The position numbers were made by a program, and so were the translations under genes. From Patiriisocius sp047731265 (GTDB taxonomy: Bacteria; Bacteroidota; Bacteroidia; Flavobacteriales; Flavobacteriaceae): a stretch of DNA of 64,000 nucleotides. Under the pieces are notes generated by a model, which did not search any database, was not told the origin of the DNA, and saw only the letters and a list, made by a program, of their open reading frames with translations. The stretch lies in NCBI RefSeq assembly GCF_047731265.1, contig NZ_CP159835.1:2232001-2296000 (forward strand), in the 5' to 3' direction. This document shows, piece by piece, positions 8,746 to 17,767 of the stretch (its first letter is position 1; each line of letters starts with the position of its first letter).

Positions 8746-9420
8746 TTATTCGAATAAATCTGGTCTTTTCTCTTCAGTCCTTTTGTGTGCTTGTTCTTCG
8801 CGCCAAAGGTCAATTTTCTCATTATGCCCGCTCAAAAGAATGTCTGGAACTTTCCAGCCTTTATACTCAGAAGGTCTTGTGTAGATAGGGGGTGCGAGTA
8901 GGTTGTCTTGAAAACTATCTGTTAAAGCGCTGGTTTCATTTCCTAAAACGCCAGGGATTAATCTAATTACAGCATCACAAACGATGGCCGCTCCTAATTC
9001 GCCTCCACTTAAAACATAATCTCCTACTGAAATTTCTCTTGTAATAAATTGATCTCGAACGCGCTGATCTACTCCTTTATAATGACCGCATAATAAAATG
9101 ACGTTTTCTTTGAGCGAGAGTTGGTTGGCAATACTTTGGTTAAGTGTTTCGCCATCAGGAGTCATATAGATGATTTCGTCGTAATCTCTTTCAGCTTTTA
9201 ATTTTGAGATGCACTTGTCAATAGGTTCAATCATCATTACCATTCCTGCACCACCACCAAATTGATAATCATCTATTTGATTATAGCTGCTCGTGGCAAA
9301 GTCACGAAGATTGTGAAGATGCACTTCCACAAGTCCTTTCTCAATGGCTCGCTTTAAGATGGAAGCTTCAAAAGGGCTTCGTAAAAGTTCTGGTAAAACG
9401 GTGATGATGTCTATGCGCAT
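8746..9420 (-). CDS. trmD: tRNA (guanine-37-N1)-methyltransferase
   Basis: A 224-residue SPOUT methyltransferase. It starts MRIDIITVLPELL and contains YQFGGGAGMVMM, VILLCGHYKGVDQRV and the trefoil-knot segment GDYVLSGGELGA, all TrmD hallmarks. It methylates G37 of tRNAs read by CNN/GNN-type anticodons, which prevents +1 frameshifting. The length is on the short side of the family because the C-terminal tail is brief (ending RTEEKRPDLFE), but the catalytic core is complete. It is the first gene of a probable trmD-DUF885 unit. Confidence 0.97.
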   Translation of the reverse strand: MRIDIITVLPELLRSPFEASILKRAIEKGLVEVHLHNLRDFATSSYNQIDDYQFGGGAGMVMMIEPIDKCISKLKAERDYDEIIYMTPDGETLNQSIANQLSLKENVILLCGHYKGVDQRVRDQFITREISVGDYVLSGGELGAAIVCDAVIRLIPGVLGNETSALTDSFQDNLLAPPIYTRPSEYKGWKVPDILLSGHNEKIDLWREEQAHKRTEEKRPDLFE

Positions 9421-9543
9421 TTGTGGTAGTTGAATTGTTAATTTATGGATCAGTTAGCAGGTTGATTAGAAAGTGTTTTAAAGTCACCTGTTCCTAGAAA
9501 CGCTCCGCTTGGCTTCACTCTTCCGATTCCGAAAATCTGAACT

Positions 9544-9566
9544 ACCTTCCCTTGTTCAGGGAAGGT
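9544..9566. repeat. Perfect inverted repeat in trmD-helicase spacer
   Basis: ACCTTCCCT-TGTTC-AGGGAAGGT forms a 9-bp perfect stem. There is no adjacent T-run, so it is more likely a dispersed palindromic element than a terminator. Just downstream (about 9599-9620) is a short TTTCGA tandem. Confidence 0.6.
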
Positions 9567-9625
9567 GCCTATTAATTTAATATTAATTTTATCTTCATTT
9601 TTCGATTTCGATTTCGATTTTTGAT

Positions 9626-10996
9626 TTACCCAAACGGATTCCCATTTTTTCTGTTTTTCCTGCGGTTGAAGTTTTTATCTCCTTTAGTTCTTGCTTTTTT
9701 GTATTTTAATTTTATCGTGCGCTTGTAACTTCCACCTTGGTTTATTTTACTGTTTTTTTCGCTTTTATCGTGGAAACTTTCTCCTCTTTCTTCGGCATCC
9801 GTATTATGTGGGTTGTCTCTTTCAATAATTTTTGGTTGCTCTTCGAAGGTTAGTAATTTCGAAACTTCTACTGTTTCAGGAAATGGTATTATTTCAATTT
9901 TCATATCCATTAAAGTTTCTATGTTCTCTTTAAATGTTTGCTCTCTTTCAGTAGTAAGTAAAATTGAAATTCCTTCAGCTTCCGCGCGTCCCGTTCTTCC
10001 TATGCGGTGCATATAATTTTCAGGAAAACGAGGGGTGTCTACATTAAAAACGTGACTAATAGCATCTAAGTCTAAACCGCGCGACATTACATCTGTTGTA
10101 ACTAGAATACGGGTCTTTTTAGTATTGAAGTTTTCTATGGATCGTATTCTATAGTTTTGTGTTTTGTTGGAATGGATAACTGCTATTTCTTTGCCAAATT
10201 GAGTTTGTAGTAGCTCAAATAGTAAGTCGGCTGATTTTTTATTTGGAACAAAAACAAGTACTTTTTTATAGGTTTCTTTCTTCTTTAATAACTGAATTAA
10301 TAAGTTAGCCTTTGTATAAAAATTGGGTACATCATACCCAAATTGCTCAATGTTGTCTAAAGGTGTTCCACTAACTGCAACTGAAATTGTTTCGGGGTTT
10401 CTAAAAAATACATCTATAAATTCAGATACATCATCTGTCATCGTTGCCGAAAATAAAATGTGTTGTCTAGGTTCTGGGAGTACCTCCAAAATATTAGTTA
10501 ATTGAAACCTGAATCCCAAGTCCAACATTATATCCACTTCATCAATCACCACTTTTTTTACCGACTTCACTTTGAGCGCACGGCTCAAAAGTAAATCGTA
10601 TAAACGCCCAGGAGTTGCCACGACAATATCGGCCCCTTGCATAACCAACTCTTTGTGAATGTTGATATTTACGCCACCATAAACACCAGCAACTTTAATG
10701 GAAGAATAAGCTCCTATTTTTTCAATTTCGCTAGCGACTTGTATTACGAGTTCTCGTGTGGGAACGATAACAATAATGCGAGCTTCTTTGACCTTCGAAA
10801 ATTTTAGCCCGTTGATGAGCGGAAGCATATACCCTAATGTTTTTCCCGTTCCCGTTTGTGCAATTCCCACCACATCCCTTCCTGCCATAATTGGATTAAA
10901 AGTTTGTGCTTGAATAGGGGTAGGGGTAATAAAGCCTAAATCATCAAGAGCGTAATGCAATTGCTTGGTTAGGTTAAAATTCTGAAAAGAATCCAT
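9626..10996 (-). CDS. DEAD-box-family RNA helicase
   Basis: A 456-residue RNA helicase with every core motif: TPIQAQTF (Q), AQTGTGKT (I), VPTREL (Ia), TPGRL (Ib), SAT (III), TTDVMSRGLD (V) and HRIGRTGR (VI). Motif II reads DEVD instead of DEAD. The N-terminus follows the RhlE-like pattern, and the C-terminus is a Lys/Arg-rich tail of about 60 residues (IKLKYKKARTKGDKNF) likely to bind RNA. It probably unwinds structured RNA in ribosome assembly or mRNA turnover. The specific paralogue cannot be named by eye. A TAGCTTTG -7-like box lies just upstream (11013-11020). Confidence 0.93.
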   Translation of the reverse strand: MDSFQNFNLTKQLHYALDDLGFITPTPIQAQTFNPIMAGRDVVGIAQTGTGKTLGYMLPLINGLKFSKVKEARIIVIVPTRELVIQVASEIEKIGAYSSIKVAGVYGGVNINIHKELVMQGADIVVATPGRLYDLLLSRALKVKSVKKVVIDEVDIMLDLGFRFQLTNILEVLPEPRQHILFSATMTDDVSEFIDVFFRNPETISVAVSGTPLDNIEQFGYDVPNFYTKANLLIQLLKKKETYKKVLVFVPNKKSADLLFELLQTQFGKEIAVIHSNKTQNYRIRSIENFNTKKTRILVTTDVMSRGLDLDAISHVFNVDTPRFPENYMHRIGRTGRAEAEGISILLTTEREQTFKENIETLMDMKIEIIPFPETVEVSKLLTFEEQPKIIERDNPHNTDAEERGESFHDKSEKNSKINQGGSYKRTIKLKYKKARTKGDKNFNRRKNRKNGNPFG

Positions 10997-11012
10997 ACAT
11001 TGGTATTTTTTG

Positions 11013-11020
11013 CAAAGCTA
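11013..11020 (-). promoter_or_regulatory. Putative -7 promoter element for the helicase gene
   Basis: The minus strand reads TAGCTTTG, an exact TAnnTTTG match about 17 bp upstream of the helicase ATG, implying a very short leader. No convincing -33 TTG is present. Confidence 0.5.
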
Positions 11021-11054
11021 CTTAAAATACAAATCTTACTAGTACTACTTGTAC

Positions 11055-11524
11055 TTATATATTAGGAGGTGTTTCCCAAGTAAAATGATAGACTTCGGTA
11101 ACTTTTTTCCAGTCTAGTCTTTCGTATAATTTTTGTGCAGGGTTTGTAGTTTCAGTTTCTAAGGTGATTCCTTTTGAGTTGTTTGCGATGGCTACTGTTT
11201 TTCTTTTTTGAAGAGTGCTTCGCCAACCCCTTTCTTTCTTTCTTTCTTTCTGCAACTTGCTTCTACAAACAAATCATTTAGGATATAGTAGCGTTGCATA
11301 CTTACGCTGGAAAAACTTGGATACAATTGCGTGAAACCCATAGGTTCATTATTCTCAGAAAGTACTATCAAAATAATGGAATCTTCTTTTTCAAACCTTT
11401 CCGAAAGAAAATTTTTAGCAGCGTCCAGATTACCTTCTTGTTTATAGAAAATACGATACTCATCAAAAAGTAGAACTAGTTGATCTAAATGTGCTGCCGT
11501 GGCTGTGATTACTTTGGTGAAAAT
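11055..11524 (-). pseudogene. GNAT acetyltransferase, start lost and frameshifted
   Basis: The reading frame open from about 11533 downwards encodes a GNAT N-terminus (TKVITATAAHLDQLVLLFDE, MGFTQLYPSFSSV, YILNDLFVEASCR) and the acetyl-CoA motif KKGVGEALF. It has no ATG, GTG or TTG upstream of the conserved start, because a TGA lies immediately before it. After GEALF the frame is lost in an A-rich run (about 11196-11210). The rest of the domain continues one frame over as KTVAIANNSKGITLETETTN, then AQKLYERLDWKKVTEVYHFT, to the stop at 11055. A 20-bp TTTC tandem (11231-11250) sits just before the acetyl-CoA motif. The combined defects make a functional product unlikely. Confidence 0.8.
11231..11250. 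repeat. Tetranucleotide repeat (TTTC)5 in the broken acetyltransferase
   Basis: Five perfect TTTC units, read as AAAG on the coding strand, lie within the acetyltransferase frame. They encode a Lys/Glu/Arg-rich insertion between the conserved EASCR and KKGVG segments. Confidence 0.9.
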
Positions 11525-11713
11525 TAAGTGTTTTCAGCAAGTAAATTACAATAGTTTAAAGAAAATAAAAACTCGCCTATTCTAATTAAGCAAGTGCGAG
11601 ACTTCATTTTTTTATTCCGTAAATATCTTCATAATTTTCAATCAATAAAGATAACCAGTAAAAGGTATTTCATATTTGCTTTATTTTATTATTTTCAACA
11701 AAAATATAAAGAG

Positions 11714-13645
11714 ATGAAAAAGATACTAGTTTTATTGATATTAGTTTTATTTGTTACTGCTTGTGATAAGGAAGATGAAAGTACTCAAGAAGAGGTTCAG
11801 CAAGTAGAGTTTTTAGACTTAGGAACGGTTAAAACACAGCAAATTGTTAGATTTAGTAATGCAAGATTTGTTGCACAGCAGTATCAAGCAACTATAGGAA
11901 ATAAAACAATTTCAATTGAAAAATTTAATGATGTTGAATATGTGTTTTTAATGCCTGATAATGTTGATTTAGGTAATCAAGAAATGATGGTGATTGGGAT
12001 AGATAATTTTATGATCTCAGTTAATATTCTACAAACTATAGTTACAGGAAGTCCTGAAGCAGCATTACAGCCTTTGTTTACTAATATGTCAACATTTGAA
12101 AACACAGTAGATGGTAAGTCTTTATATGGAGAAAATGTTTTAGCTATTCTTGATGCTTTTGAGACACATTATGAAACATTGCCCGCTGCCGATAAGGCGA
12201 AATTAGCCCGTTTATATTCTGCAAATCAATCTTTTATTGATGACGCTATACTAAGTGATTATACACGGGAGTCTAACACACAATTAGAACTAGTTAGTAA
12301 ATATTTGCTTTCTGTTGCTGTTTTTTCTGTTGCAACTGTAGCTGCAACAATAGATCCTGATCCAATTACGAAAGGTGTCTTAGCAGCAGTTGCTGCAATA
12401 GCGTTACATAAGTCTTATGACTATAAAGATCAGTTGTCTCAAGATACTTTGAAAAAGGTCAATATGGCTATTAACTATATAGAATCTGCATTAGAGACTC
12501 GAAATATGAGCGCGCTTGAGATCTACAATAATCAAATAACTAGTTTTCCATTAGAAACTCAGGATAGAATTCTTATAAGTTCTGATGAAAATGATTCTAA
12601 TGAAAATTTAGGTGATTTTTTTAATAGCTTTTCTATTTTCAATAACAGCATTGATAAGCTGAATATCGCAATCCAGTTTGTGAATGATACTATTTGGTTC
12701 TCAAATATATCGCTATTCGATAGAGATTATTTTCCTAACACTGCTGCAGTTGAAGATGTTTCAGCCGATCAAGATATTTTTCAATCGGCAAATTTTACGA
12801 TAAGCGATTCGCAGGTTAATTTAAATAATGTGAGTTTTGAAAATGGGAATATCAACATCACTGCAAGTATTAGTAATCCTGATTTTCAAGGGGATTTTAT
12901 TGATACTTTTCTAGAGTATACTTATAGAGACGATTTTAACGAGTTTGAGGGGAAGTTTCCTGTGAAGGTTAATAGCCAATTTTATAATTATAAAATTCAA
13001 TTTGGTAAATACAATCCAAATTTTGATTTGATAGAAATTGCAGAAACATTTGAAAATGGAGACACATACACCGTACCCAATTATATTACTCACCATGTTC
13101 GTTTATTACTTGATGACGAGCCTGTGGCTGTAGGACAAAATGGACTTGGTTGGACAGCAGCTATTTTAGGAGAATTGCCTACATCTGGAGAGACAATGAA
13201 TGTTGATGATTATGGAATTAATATATATGATGAAACAAATAATAGAAGTGTAACGATTTCATTAGATATGACTTTTGTTAATGCTGCATATTCTCAAATT
13301 TCAGGAAATACATTTACAGTAGAAATAGGAGACTACGGGGTGCCTAATGGAACTATTTTTACCCTAAATTTTAATACTGATGGCACTTATGTTTCTTACT
13401 ATAGTGATGGTACAGTTCAACGAGAAGGAGTGTATGATTTTAGGCCATATGCTAACAGTTACGAATATAATGATTGTCAAGACTATGTATATAGAGGTAG
13501 AGGTGTTGCGTCAATCCAGCTTTCTGGGCAATCTTCGGGTGCTTATGGCCCTCCAGAATATTTTATGTTTTACGCAGATGGAATGATATTAGCCAATAGT
13601 TTTTACGGATGTTTTAATCAATTTAGGACGTATCATATAAATTAA
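11714..13645 (+). CDS. Hypothetical lipoprotein with central hydrophobic hairpin
   Basis: About 643 residues from the ATG at 11714. I chose this over an upstream in-frame start at 11594 because it begins a clean lipoprotein signal (MKKILVLLILVLFVTAC, Cys17). After an acidic linker and a beta-rich N-terminal part, residues about 200-240 form a hydrophobic Ala/Val-rich segment (LLSVAVFSVATVAATI and GVLAAVAAIALHKSYDY) that could be a membrane hairpin. The rest is beta-rich. The last 110 residues (IGDYGVPNGTIFTLNFNTDG and following) resemble a lipocalin-like barrel. I do not recognise a family. The gene stands alone with its own terminator. The unrelated lipoprotein at 36.8 kb shares the lipobox, hydrophobic-centre and beta-C-terminus plan. 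Confidence 0.75.
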   Translation: MKKILVLLILVLFVTACDKEDESTQEEVQQVEFLDLGTVKTQQIVRFSNARFVAQQYQATIGNKTISIEKFNDVEYVFLMPDNVDLGNQEMMVIGIDNFMISVNILQTIVTGSPEAALQPLFTNMSTFENTVDGKSLYGENVLAILDAFETHYETLPAADKAKLARLYSANQSFIDDAILSDYTRESNTQLELVSKYLLSVAVFSVATVAATIDPDPITKGVLAAVAAIALHKSYDYKDQLSQDTLKKVNMAINYIESALETRNMSALEIYNNQITSFPLETQDRILISSDENDSNENLGDFFNSFSIFNNSIDKLNIAIQFVNDTIWFSNISLFDRDYFPNTAAVEDVSADQDIFQSANFTISDSQVNLNNVSFENGNINITASISNPDFQGDFIDTFLEYTYRDDFNEFEGKFPVKVNSQFYNYKIQFGKYNPNFDLIEIAETFENGDTYTVPNYITHHVRLLLDDEPVAVGQNGLGWTAAILGELPTSGETMNVDDYGINIYDETNNRSVTISLDMTFVNAAYSQISGNTFTVEIGDYGVPNGTIFTLNFNTDGTYVSYYSDGTVQREGVYDFRPYANSYEYNDCQDYVYRGRGVASIQLSGQSSGAYGPPEYFMFYADGMILANSFYGCFNQFRTYHIN

Positions 13646-13663
13646 TTGAATGTTTACAAAGAC

Positions 13664-13690
13664 AAAGCCCAATCAATTTGATTGGGCTTT
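13664..13690. terminator. Bidirectional intrinsic terminator
   Basis: AAAGCCCAATCAA-TTTGATTGGGCTTT is a perfect stem-loop between the convergent lipoprotein gene and gap. It starts 18 bp after the lipoprotein stop. Confidence 0.85.
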
Positions 13691-13760
13691 GATATTTTAG
13701 TGGTTCACAAATTTCGATAAATTTTAAATGGTTAAAATTTCCGAAGTAAATACTAAGCTA

Positions 13761-15206
13761 CTAGTAATATGTATATCTTCTTACTTTACTTATGTATTTA
13801 GCCAATCGTATTACTTGGTGGCTGTACCCATATTCATTGTCATACCAAACATAGAGAATCACATTTTTTCCATTTTTAGCAACAATTGTAGCGTTGCTAT
13901 CATAAATAGAGGGGGCTGAAGATCCAACAATATCGCTAGACACTAATTCATTGTTAAGCGAATATTTTATTTGCTCCACTAAGTCACCTTCCAGCGCATA
14001 TTTTTTCATTGTAGCATTTATAGCATCGATAGAGGTAGCATTCTCTAATTCAAGATTAAGAATTGCTAAAGATCCATTGGGTACAGGAACTCTAATAGCA
14101 TTTGAGGTTAATTTTCCTTCAAACGATGGTAGTGCTTTTGAAACAGCAGAACCTGCTCCAGTTTCAGTAATTACCATGTTTAAGGCTGCAGCACGACCTC
14201 TTCTATATTTACTATGCATATTGTCCACAAGATTTTGATCATTGGTATATGCGTGAATTGTTTCTAAATGTCCTTGAACAACTCCAAAACAATCTTCCAT
14301 TGCTTTTAAAACAGGAGTAATTGCGTTTGTAGTACAAGATGCTGCTGAAAAAATATCAATTTCATCTGGATTGTGTTCTTTTTGATTAACCCCGTGTACA
14401 ATATTTGGAATTCCTTTTGCTGGTGCAGTCAATAATACTTTTGACGCTCCATTAGGAATTAAATGACGGCTTAGTGCTTCTTTATCTCTAAAGGCTCCTG
14501 TGTTGTCTATAATAAGAGCATCATTGATGCCGTAGTTTGTATAATCTATATCTTCTGGTCCATTTGCCGAAATTATATGCACGGTAGTACCATTAATAAT
14601 AAGTGCTTTGTTCTCTAAATCAACTCGAACTGTTCCAGGGAAATCTCCGTGAACAGAATCGTATTGTAATAATGACGCTCTTTTTTCTAAAACAGTTTTG
14701 TCAATCGCACCACGAGTTACTATAGCACGCAAACGCATTTGGCTTCCTTGTCCAGTTCGTGTCATTAGTTCACGAGCTAATAACCTTCCAATACGACCAA
14801 AACCATAAAGAACGACATCCTTGGGTTGGATGCTTGTCTGGTCTTTAGCATCTTTTAGTTTTTCTGAAACAAACGCAAGGGCATTTGTATCTTTTTCTTC
14901 TAAATGATATTCATATGTTAGTTTACCAATATCCAATTTTGCTGGCGGTAAATCTAGTGTTTTGATGGCTTGTGCGATCTCTACACTGTCAAAAATAGAT
15001 ACCGGCTTTTGAACAAATTCTCCTGCATATTCGTGCAAGTTTAAAATTTCACTCACATTGCGGTCTATAAGTTGGTTTCTAAAGAGTACCAATTCTATAG
15101 ATTTGTCATACCACAAATCACTAATAATATTGATAAATTCTACCGTTGCCTTGCGGCGGTCTGTTTGAAAAGACAGTTCTTTTTCATAAACGTCATCAAA
15201 ACTCAT
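13761..15206 (-). CDS. gap: Glyceraldehyde-3-phosphate dehydrogenase, long form
   Basis: 481 residues, about 140 longer than classical GAPDH because of an N-terminal extension (about 1-125) before the NAD-binding core (VVLYGFGRIGRLLARELMTR). The active site SAASCTTNAITPVL carries the catalytic Cys, and WYDNEYGYS closes the core. This long class is common in Bacteroidota. It interconverts glyceraldehyde-3-phosphate and 1,3-bisphosphoglycerate; whether it works mainly in glycolysis or gluconeogenesis cannot be read here. The extension does not match a domain I can name. The gene is flanked by terminators and reads alone. Confidence 0.94.
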   Translation of the reverse strand: MSFDDVYEKELSFQTDRRKATVEFINIISDLWYDKSIELVLFRNQLIDRNVSEILNLHEYAGEFVQKPVSIFDSVEIAQAIKTLDLPPAKLDIGKLTYEYHLEEKDTNALAFVSEKLKDAKDQTSIQPKDVVLYGFGRIGRLLARELMTRTGQGSQMRLRAIVTRGAIDKTVLEKRASLLQYDSVHGDFPGTVRVDLENKALIINGTTVHIISANGPEDIDYTNYGINDALIIDNTGAFRDKEALSRHLIPNGASKVLLTAPAKGIPNIVHGVNQKEHNPDEIDIFSAASCTTNAITPVLKAMEDCFGVVQGHLETIHAYTNDQNLVDNMHSKYRRGRAAALNMVITETGAGSAVSKALPSFEGKLTSNAIRVPVPNGSLAILNLELENATSIDAINATMKKYALEGDLVEQIKYSLNNELVSSDIVGSSAPSIYDSNATIVAKNGKNVILYVWYDNEYGYSHQVIRLAKYISKVRRYTYY

Positions 15207-15373
15207 ATAGTAAGGGTTTTAGCCTCCCGAATTATCTCGGGAAAGGGTTGTTAAATTTTGCGCAAAAGTACACTTTTTTAAAGTATTTGTCTTTAATAAT
15301 TTTAGAAATACGAGCTCATACAGATGTTAAATAAAAAGTCAAAAATTTATGGCAATGCTCCTAAATGTCTTTT

Positions 15374-15409
15374 AAAAAAAACACCCCTTACGTGAATGTA
15401 AAAGGGGTG
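15374..15409 (-). terminator. Intrinsic terminator of htrA
   Basis: CACCCCTT (15382-15389) pairs with AAGGGGTG (15402-15409). On the minus strand the stem is followed by eight T, about 50 bp after the protease stop codon. Confidence 0.85.
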
Positions 15410-15460
15410 GACTTCCAACAGTTTAATTTAAACCAATCTTTGGAATACTTTAAACTATGT

Positions 15461-16855
15461 TTATCTAAAAATATAAGAATGAGTTTCTCCTTTTTTATTT
15501 TTAAAGGTCATTTTTAAGGGATCTTCATGGCGTCTATTATTCATTATTTCCTTTACATCAATTATATCGCTAACAACAATATCATCAATGGAGAGAATAA
15601 GATTTCCTTCTAAACCAAAACGCGCTACTTCTGGTGTTAATGCTCTAATAATTTCAACACCATTAGAGACCCCAAATCTTTTTAAATCGTTCGAATTTGC
15701 CTTGCGCACTTCTATGCCTATCTCTTTAATTTCAAGTGTTTCTAATTTGATGAGCGTTACGGGGATAATTTTTTCAAATCCATCTCTTAGAATTTTTACA
15801 TTCACTACATCATTAGGGCCTTTAGCGCCTAGATATCCTGTGAGGTCTGAAAATTTACCTACTTGTAAACCGTCTAGTTCTTTGATAATATCTCCTTTTT
15901 TAATTCCGCTTTGCGCCGCACCGCTTCCGGCTTCAACAGACCCTACGTAGACTCCTTCTGTTTCAGTAACGCCCCATTGTTTTGCAGATTGCGTGTTGAG
16001 GTTCCCGCCGCTAATTCCTAGAATTGCACGTTGTACATTTCCAAACTCCATAATGTCTTCAATTACCTTACGGGCAATGTTTGAGGGTACGGCAAATGAA
16101 TATCCCACGTAGCTTCCAGTTTCAGAAGAAATTGCAGTATTTATTCCTATAAGTTCTCCACGAGTATTTACTAATGCTCCACCGCTGTTTCCACGATTTA
16201 CTGCAGCATCTGTTTGGATAAAAGATTGCGGGTCTCCATCAGATTCATCTAGATCACGAGATTTTGCGCTAACAATACCAGCCGTTACCGTAGAGGTTAA
16301 TCTAAACGGATTTCCAACTGCAAGTACCCATTCTCCAACCTTCACAGTATCTGAATTGCTAAAGGGTACAAATGGCAATTCGTTACCTGCTTCAATTTTA
16401 ATGAGCGCGATATCTGTTTTTGGATCGGTGCCAATAAGTTCTGCTGGATATGTTGCGTTATTGTTTAAGGTAACTTCCAGCTGTGTTGCATTGTCAATAA
16501 CGTGATTGTTAGTTATAATGTAACCATCTGGTGATATAATAACACCGCTGCCACTTCCTTCGAGGGCTCTGGTTTGTCCTCCGCCACGAATATATTCCAG
16601 TACACTGGTGGGTTGGCGAACAATGGTTTTATTAATGACGTGGACTACGCTGTTTACCGTTTTTTCAGCTGCCTCGGTAAAATCAATGGTCGTAGTTGGA
16701 GTGCCTGTATTAAAATTTGTGGGGGTATAATTTACGGCGGGTAGTTCAGAAACGGCTGTGTTAGTCTCGCTGTTTTTTTCTAAAAATTTATAACCACCTA
16801 AGGTAATCGCGCCTGCCGCAAGGGCAACGGTAAATAATTTGATAGTCTGGCTCAT
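15461..16855 (-). CDS. HtrA/Deg-family periplasmic serine protease
   Basis: 464 residues: an N-terminal signal or anchor segment (LFTVALAAGAITLGGYKF), a trypsin-like domain with the triad His118 (TNNHVID), Asp148 (KTDIALI) and Ser224 (RGNSGGAL), then two PDZ domains (about 275-370 and 375-464; GSGAAQSGIKKGDIIKELDG in the first). DegP/DegQ-type proteases degrade or refold misfolded envelope proteins. The glycine-rich loop (YIRGGGQTRALEGSGSG) and overall length fit the Bacteroidota Do-like group. It is monocistronic, divergent from dapF and has its own terminator. I cannot tell DegP from DegQ, so no symbol is given. Confidence 0.94.
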   Translation of the reverse strand: MSQTIKLFTVALAAGAITLGGYKFLEKNSETNTAVSELPAVNYTPTNFNTGTPTTTIDFTEAAEKTVNSVVHVINKTIVRQPTSVLEYIRGGGQTRALEGSGSGVIISPDGYIITNNHVIDNATQLEVTLNNNATYPAELIGTDPKTDIALIKIEAGNELPFVPFSNSDTVKVGEWVLAVGNPFRLTSTVTAGIVSAKSRDLDESDGDPQSFIQTDAAVNRGNSGGALVNTRGELIGINTAISSETGSYVGYSFAVPSNIARKVIEDIMEFGNVQRAILGISGGNLNTQSAKQWGVTETEGVYVGSVEAGSGAAQSGIKKGDIIKELDGLQVGKFSDLTGYLGAKGPNDVVNVKILRDGFEKIIPVTLIKLETLEIKEIGIEVRKANSNDLKRFGVSNGVEIIRALTPEVARFGLEGNLILSIDDIVVSDIIDVKEIMNNRRHEDPLKMTFKNKKGETHSYIFR

Positions 16856-16977
16856 ATAGGGTGCGATTTTTTGATTACTATTAATAACAGTTGTAAGACG
16901 AAATTTATTTTATACTATTTCAATGTTTAACGTCCATTTAACAAAAATGAGTAACTGAAGCAACAAATGATAATAAC

Positions 16978-16985
16978 TATATTTG
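16978..16985 (+). promoter_or_regulatory. Putative -7 element for dapF
   Basis: TATATTTG matches TAnnTTTG exactly, five bases before the ATG at 16991. This argues against the upstream ATG at 16967 and suggests a leaderless or near-leaderless dapF transcript. No good -33 TTG was found. Confidence 0.5.
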
Positions 16986-16990
16986 CAACC

Positions 16991-17767
16991 ATGGCTGTAT
17001 CATTTTATAAATATCAAGGAACGGGAAATGATTTTGTGATCATAGATAATCGTCGTTTAAATTTCGCAAAAAACGATGTCAAAACGATAGCTCATTTATG
17101 TGATCGAAAATTTGGCGTTGGAGCCGATGGTTTAATACTTTTAGAGAATCACAATACCTTAGATTTTGAAATGGTATATTTCAATGCAGACGGGAACCAA
17201 AGCACGATGTGCGGAAACGGCGGAAGGTGCATCGTTCATTTTGCTAATTTCCTCGGAATAATAAAAGATGAAACTGAATTTTTAGCGATCGATGGAAAAC
17301 ATAATGCTAGCATTAAAGGCGGCCAAGTTGCATTACAAATGAGTGATGTAGCCGAAATACAAGTTAACACTGAATATTCTTTTTTAAATACTGGATCACC
17401 ACATCATGTTCAGATGGTTGAAAATTTATCAGACTATGATGTTTTTTCAGAGGGCAAACGAATACGAAATGATATTTATGGAAACGAAGGTGCGAATGTC
17501 AATTTTGTAGAACGGCTAAGCTCCAATTCCTTTAAAGTGAGAACGTATGAAAGAGGTGTTGAAGACGAAACGCTCTCTTGTGGTACCGGTGTTACTGCAG
17601 TTGCAATAGCAATGTTTATAAATGGCATGAACAAAGTTTCTCAAATTAAATTGGAAACGCAAGGAGGGAAATTAGAAGTTTCTTTTGAAGAAAATGACGG
17701 TAGTTTTAAGAATGTATTTTTAAAAGGACCAGCAGTACAAGTTTTTAAAGGTCAAATAGAACTATGA
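16991..17767 (+). CDS. dapF: Diaminopimelate epimerase
   Basis: 258 residues from the ATG at 16991, where the family-typical VSFYKYQGTGNDFVIIDNR begins. The track-longest start at 16967 would add eight residues and lies upstream of a likely -7 box. Both catalytic Cys motifs are present: STMCGNGGRC and ETLSCGTGVTA. The enzyme interconverts LL- and meso-diaminopimelate for lysine and peptidoglycan synthesis. Its stop overlaps the start of the next gene by 4 bp (ATGA), so the two are translationally coupled. The gene heads a plus-strand block rich in cell-wall functions. Confidence 0.96.
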   Translation: MAVSFYKYQGTGNDFVIIDNRRLNFAKNDVKTIAHLCDRKFGVGADGLILLENHNTLDFEMVYFNADGNQSTMCGNGGRCIVHFANFLGIIKDETEFLAIDGKHNASIKGGQVALQMSDVAEIQVNTEYSFLNTGSPHHVQMVENLSDYDVFSEGKRIRNDIYGNEGANVNFVERLSSNSFKVRTYERGVEDETLSCGTGVTAVAIAMFINGMNKVSQIKLETQGGKLEVSFEENDGSFKNVFLKGPAVQVFKGQIEL

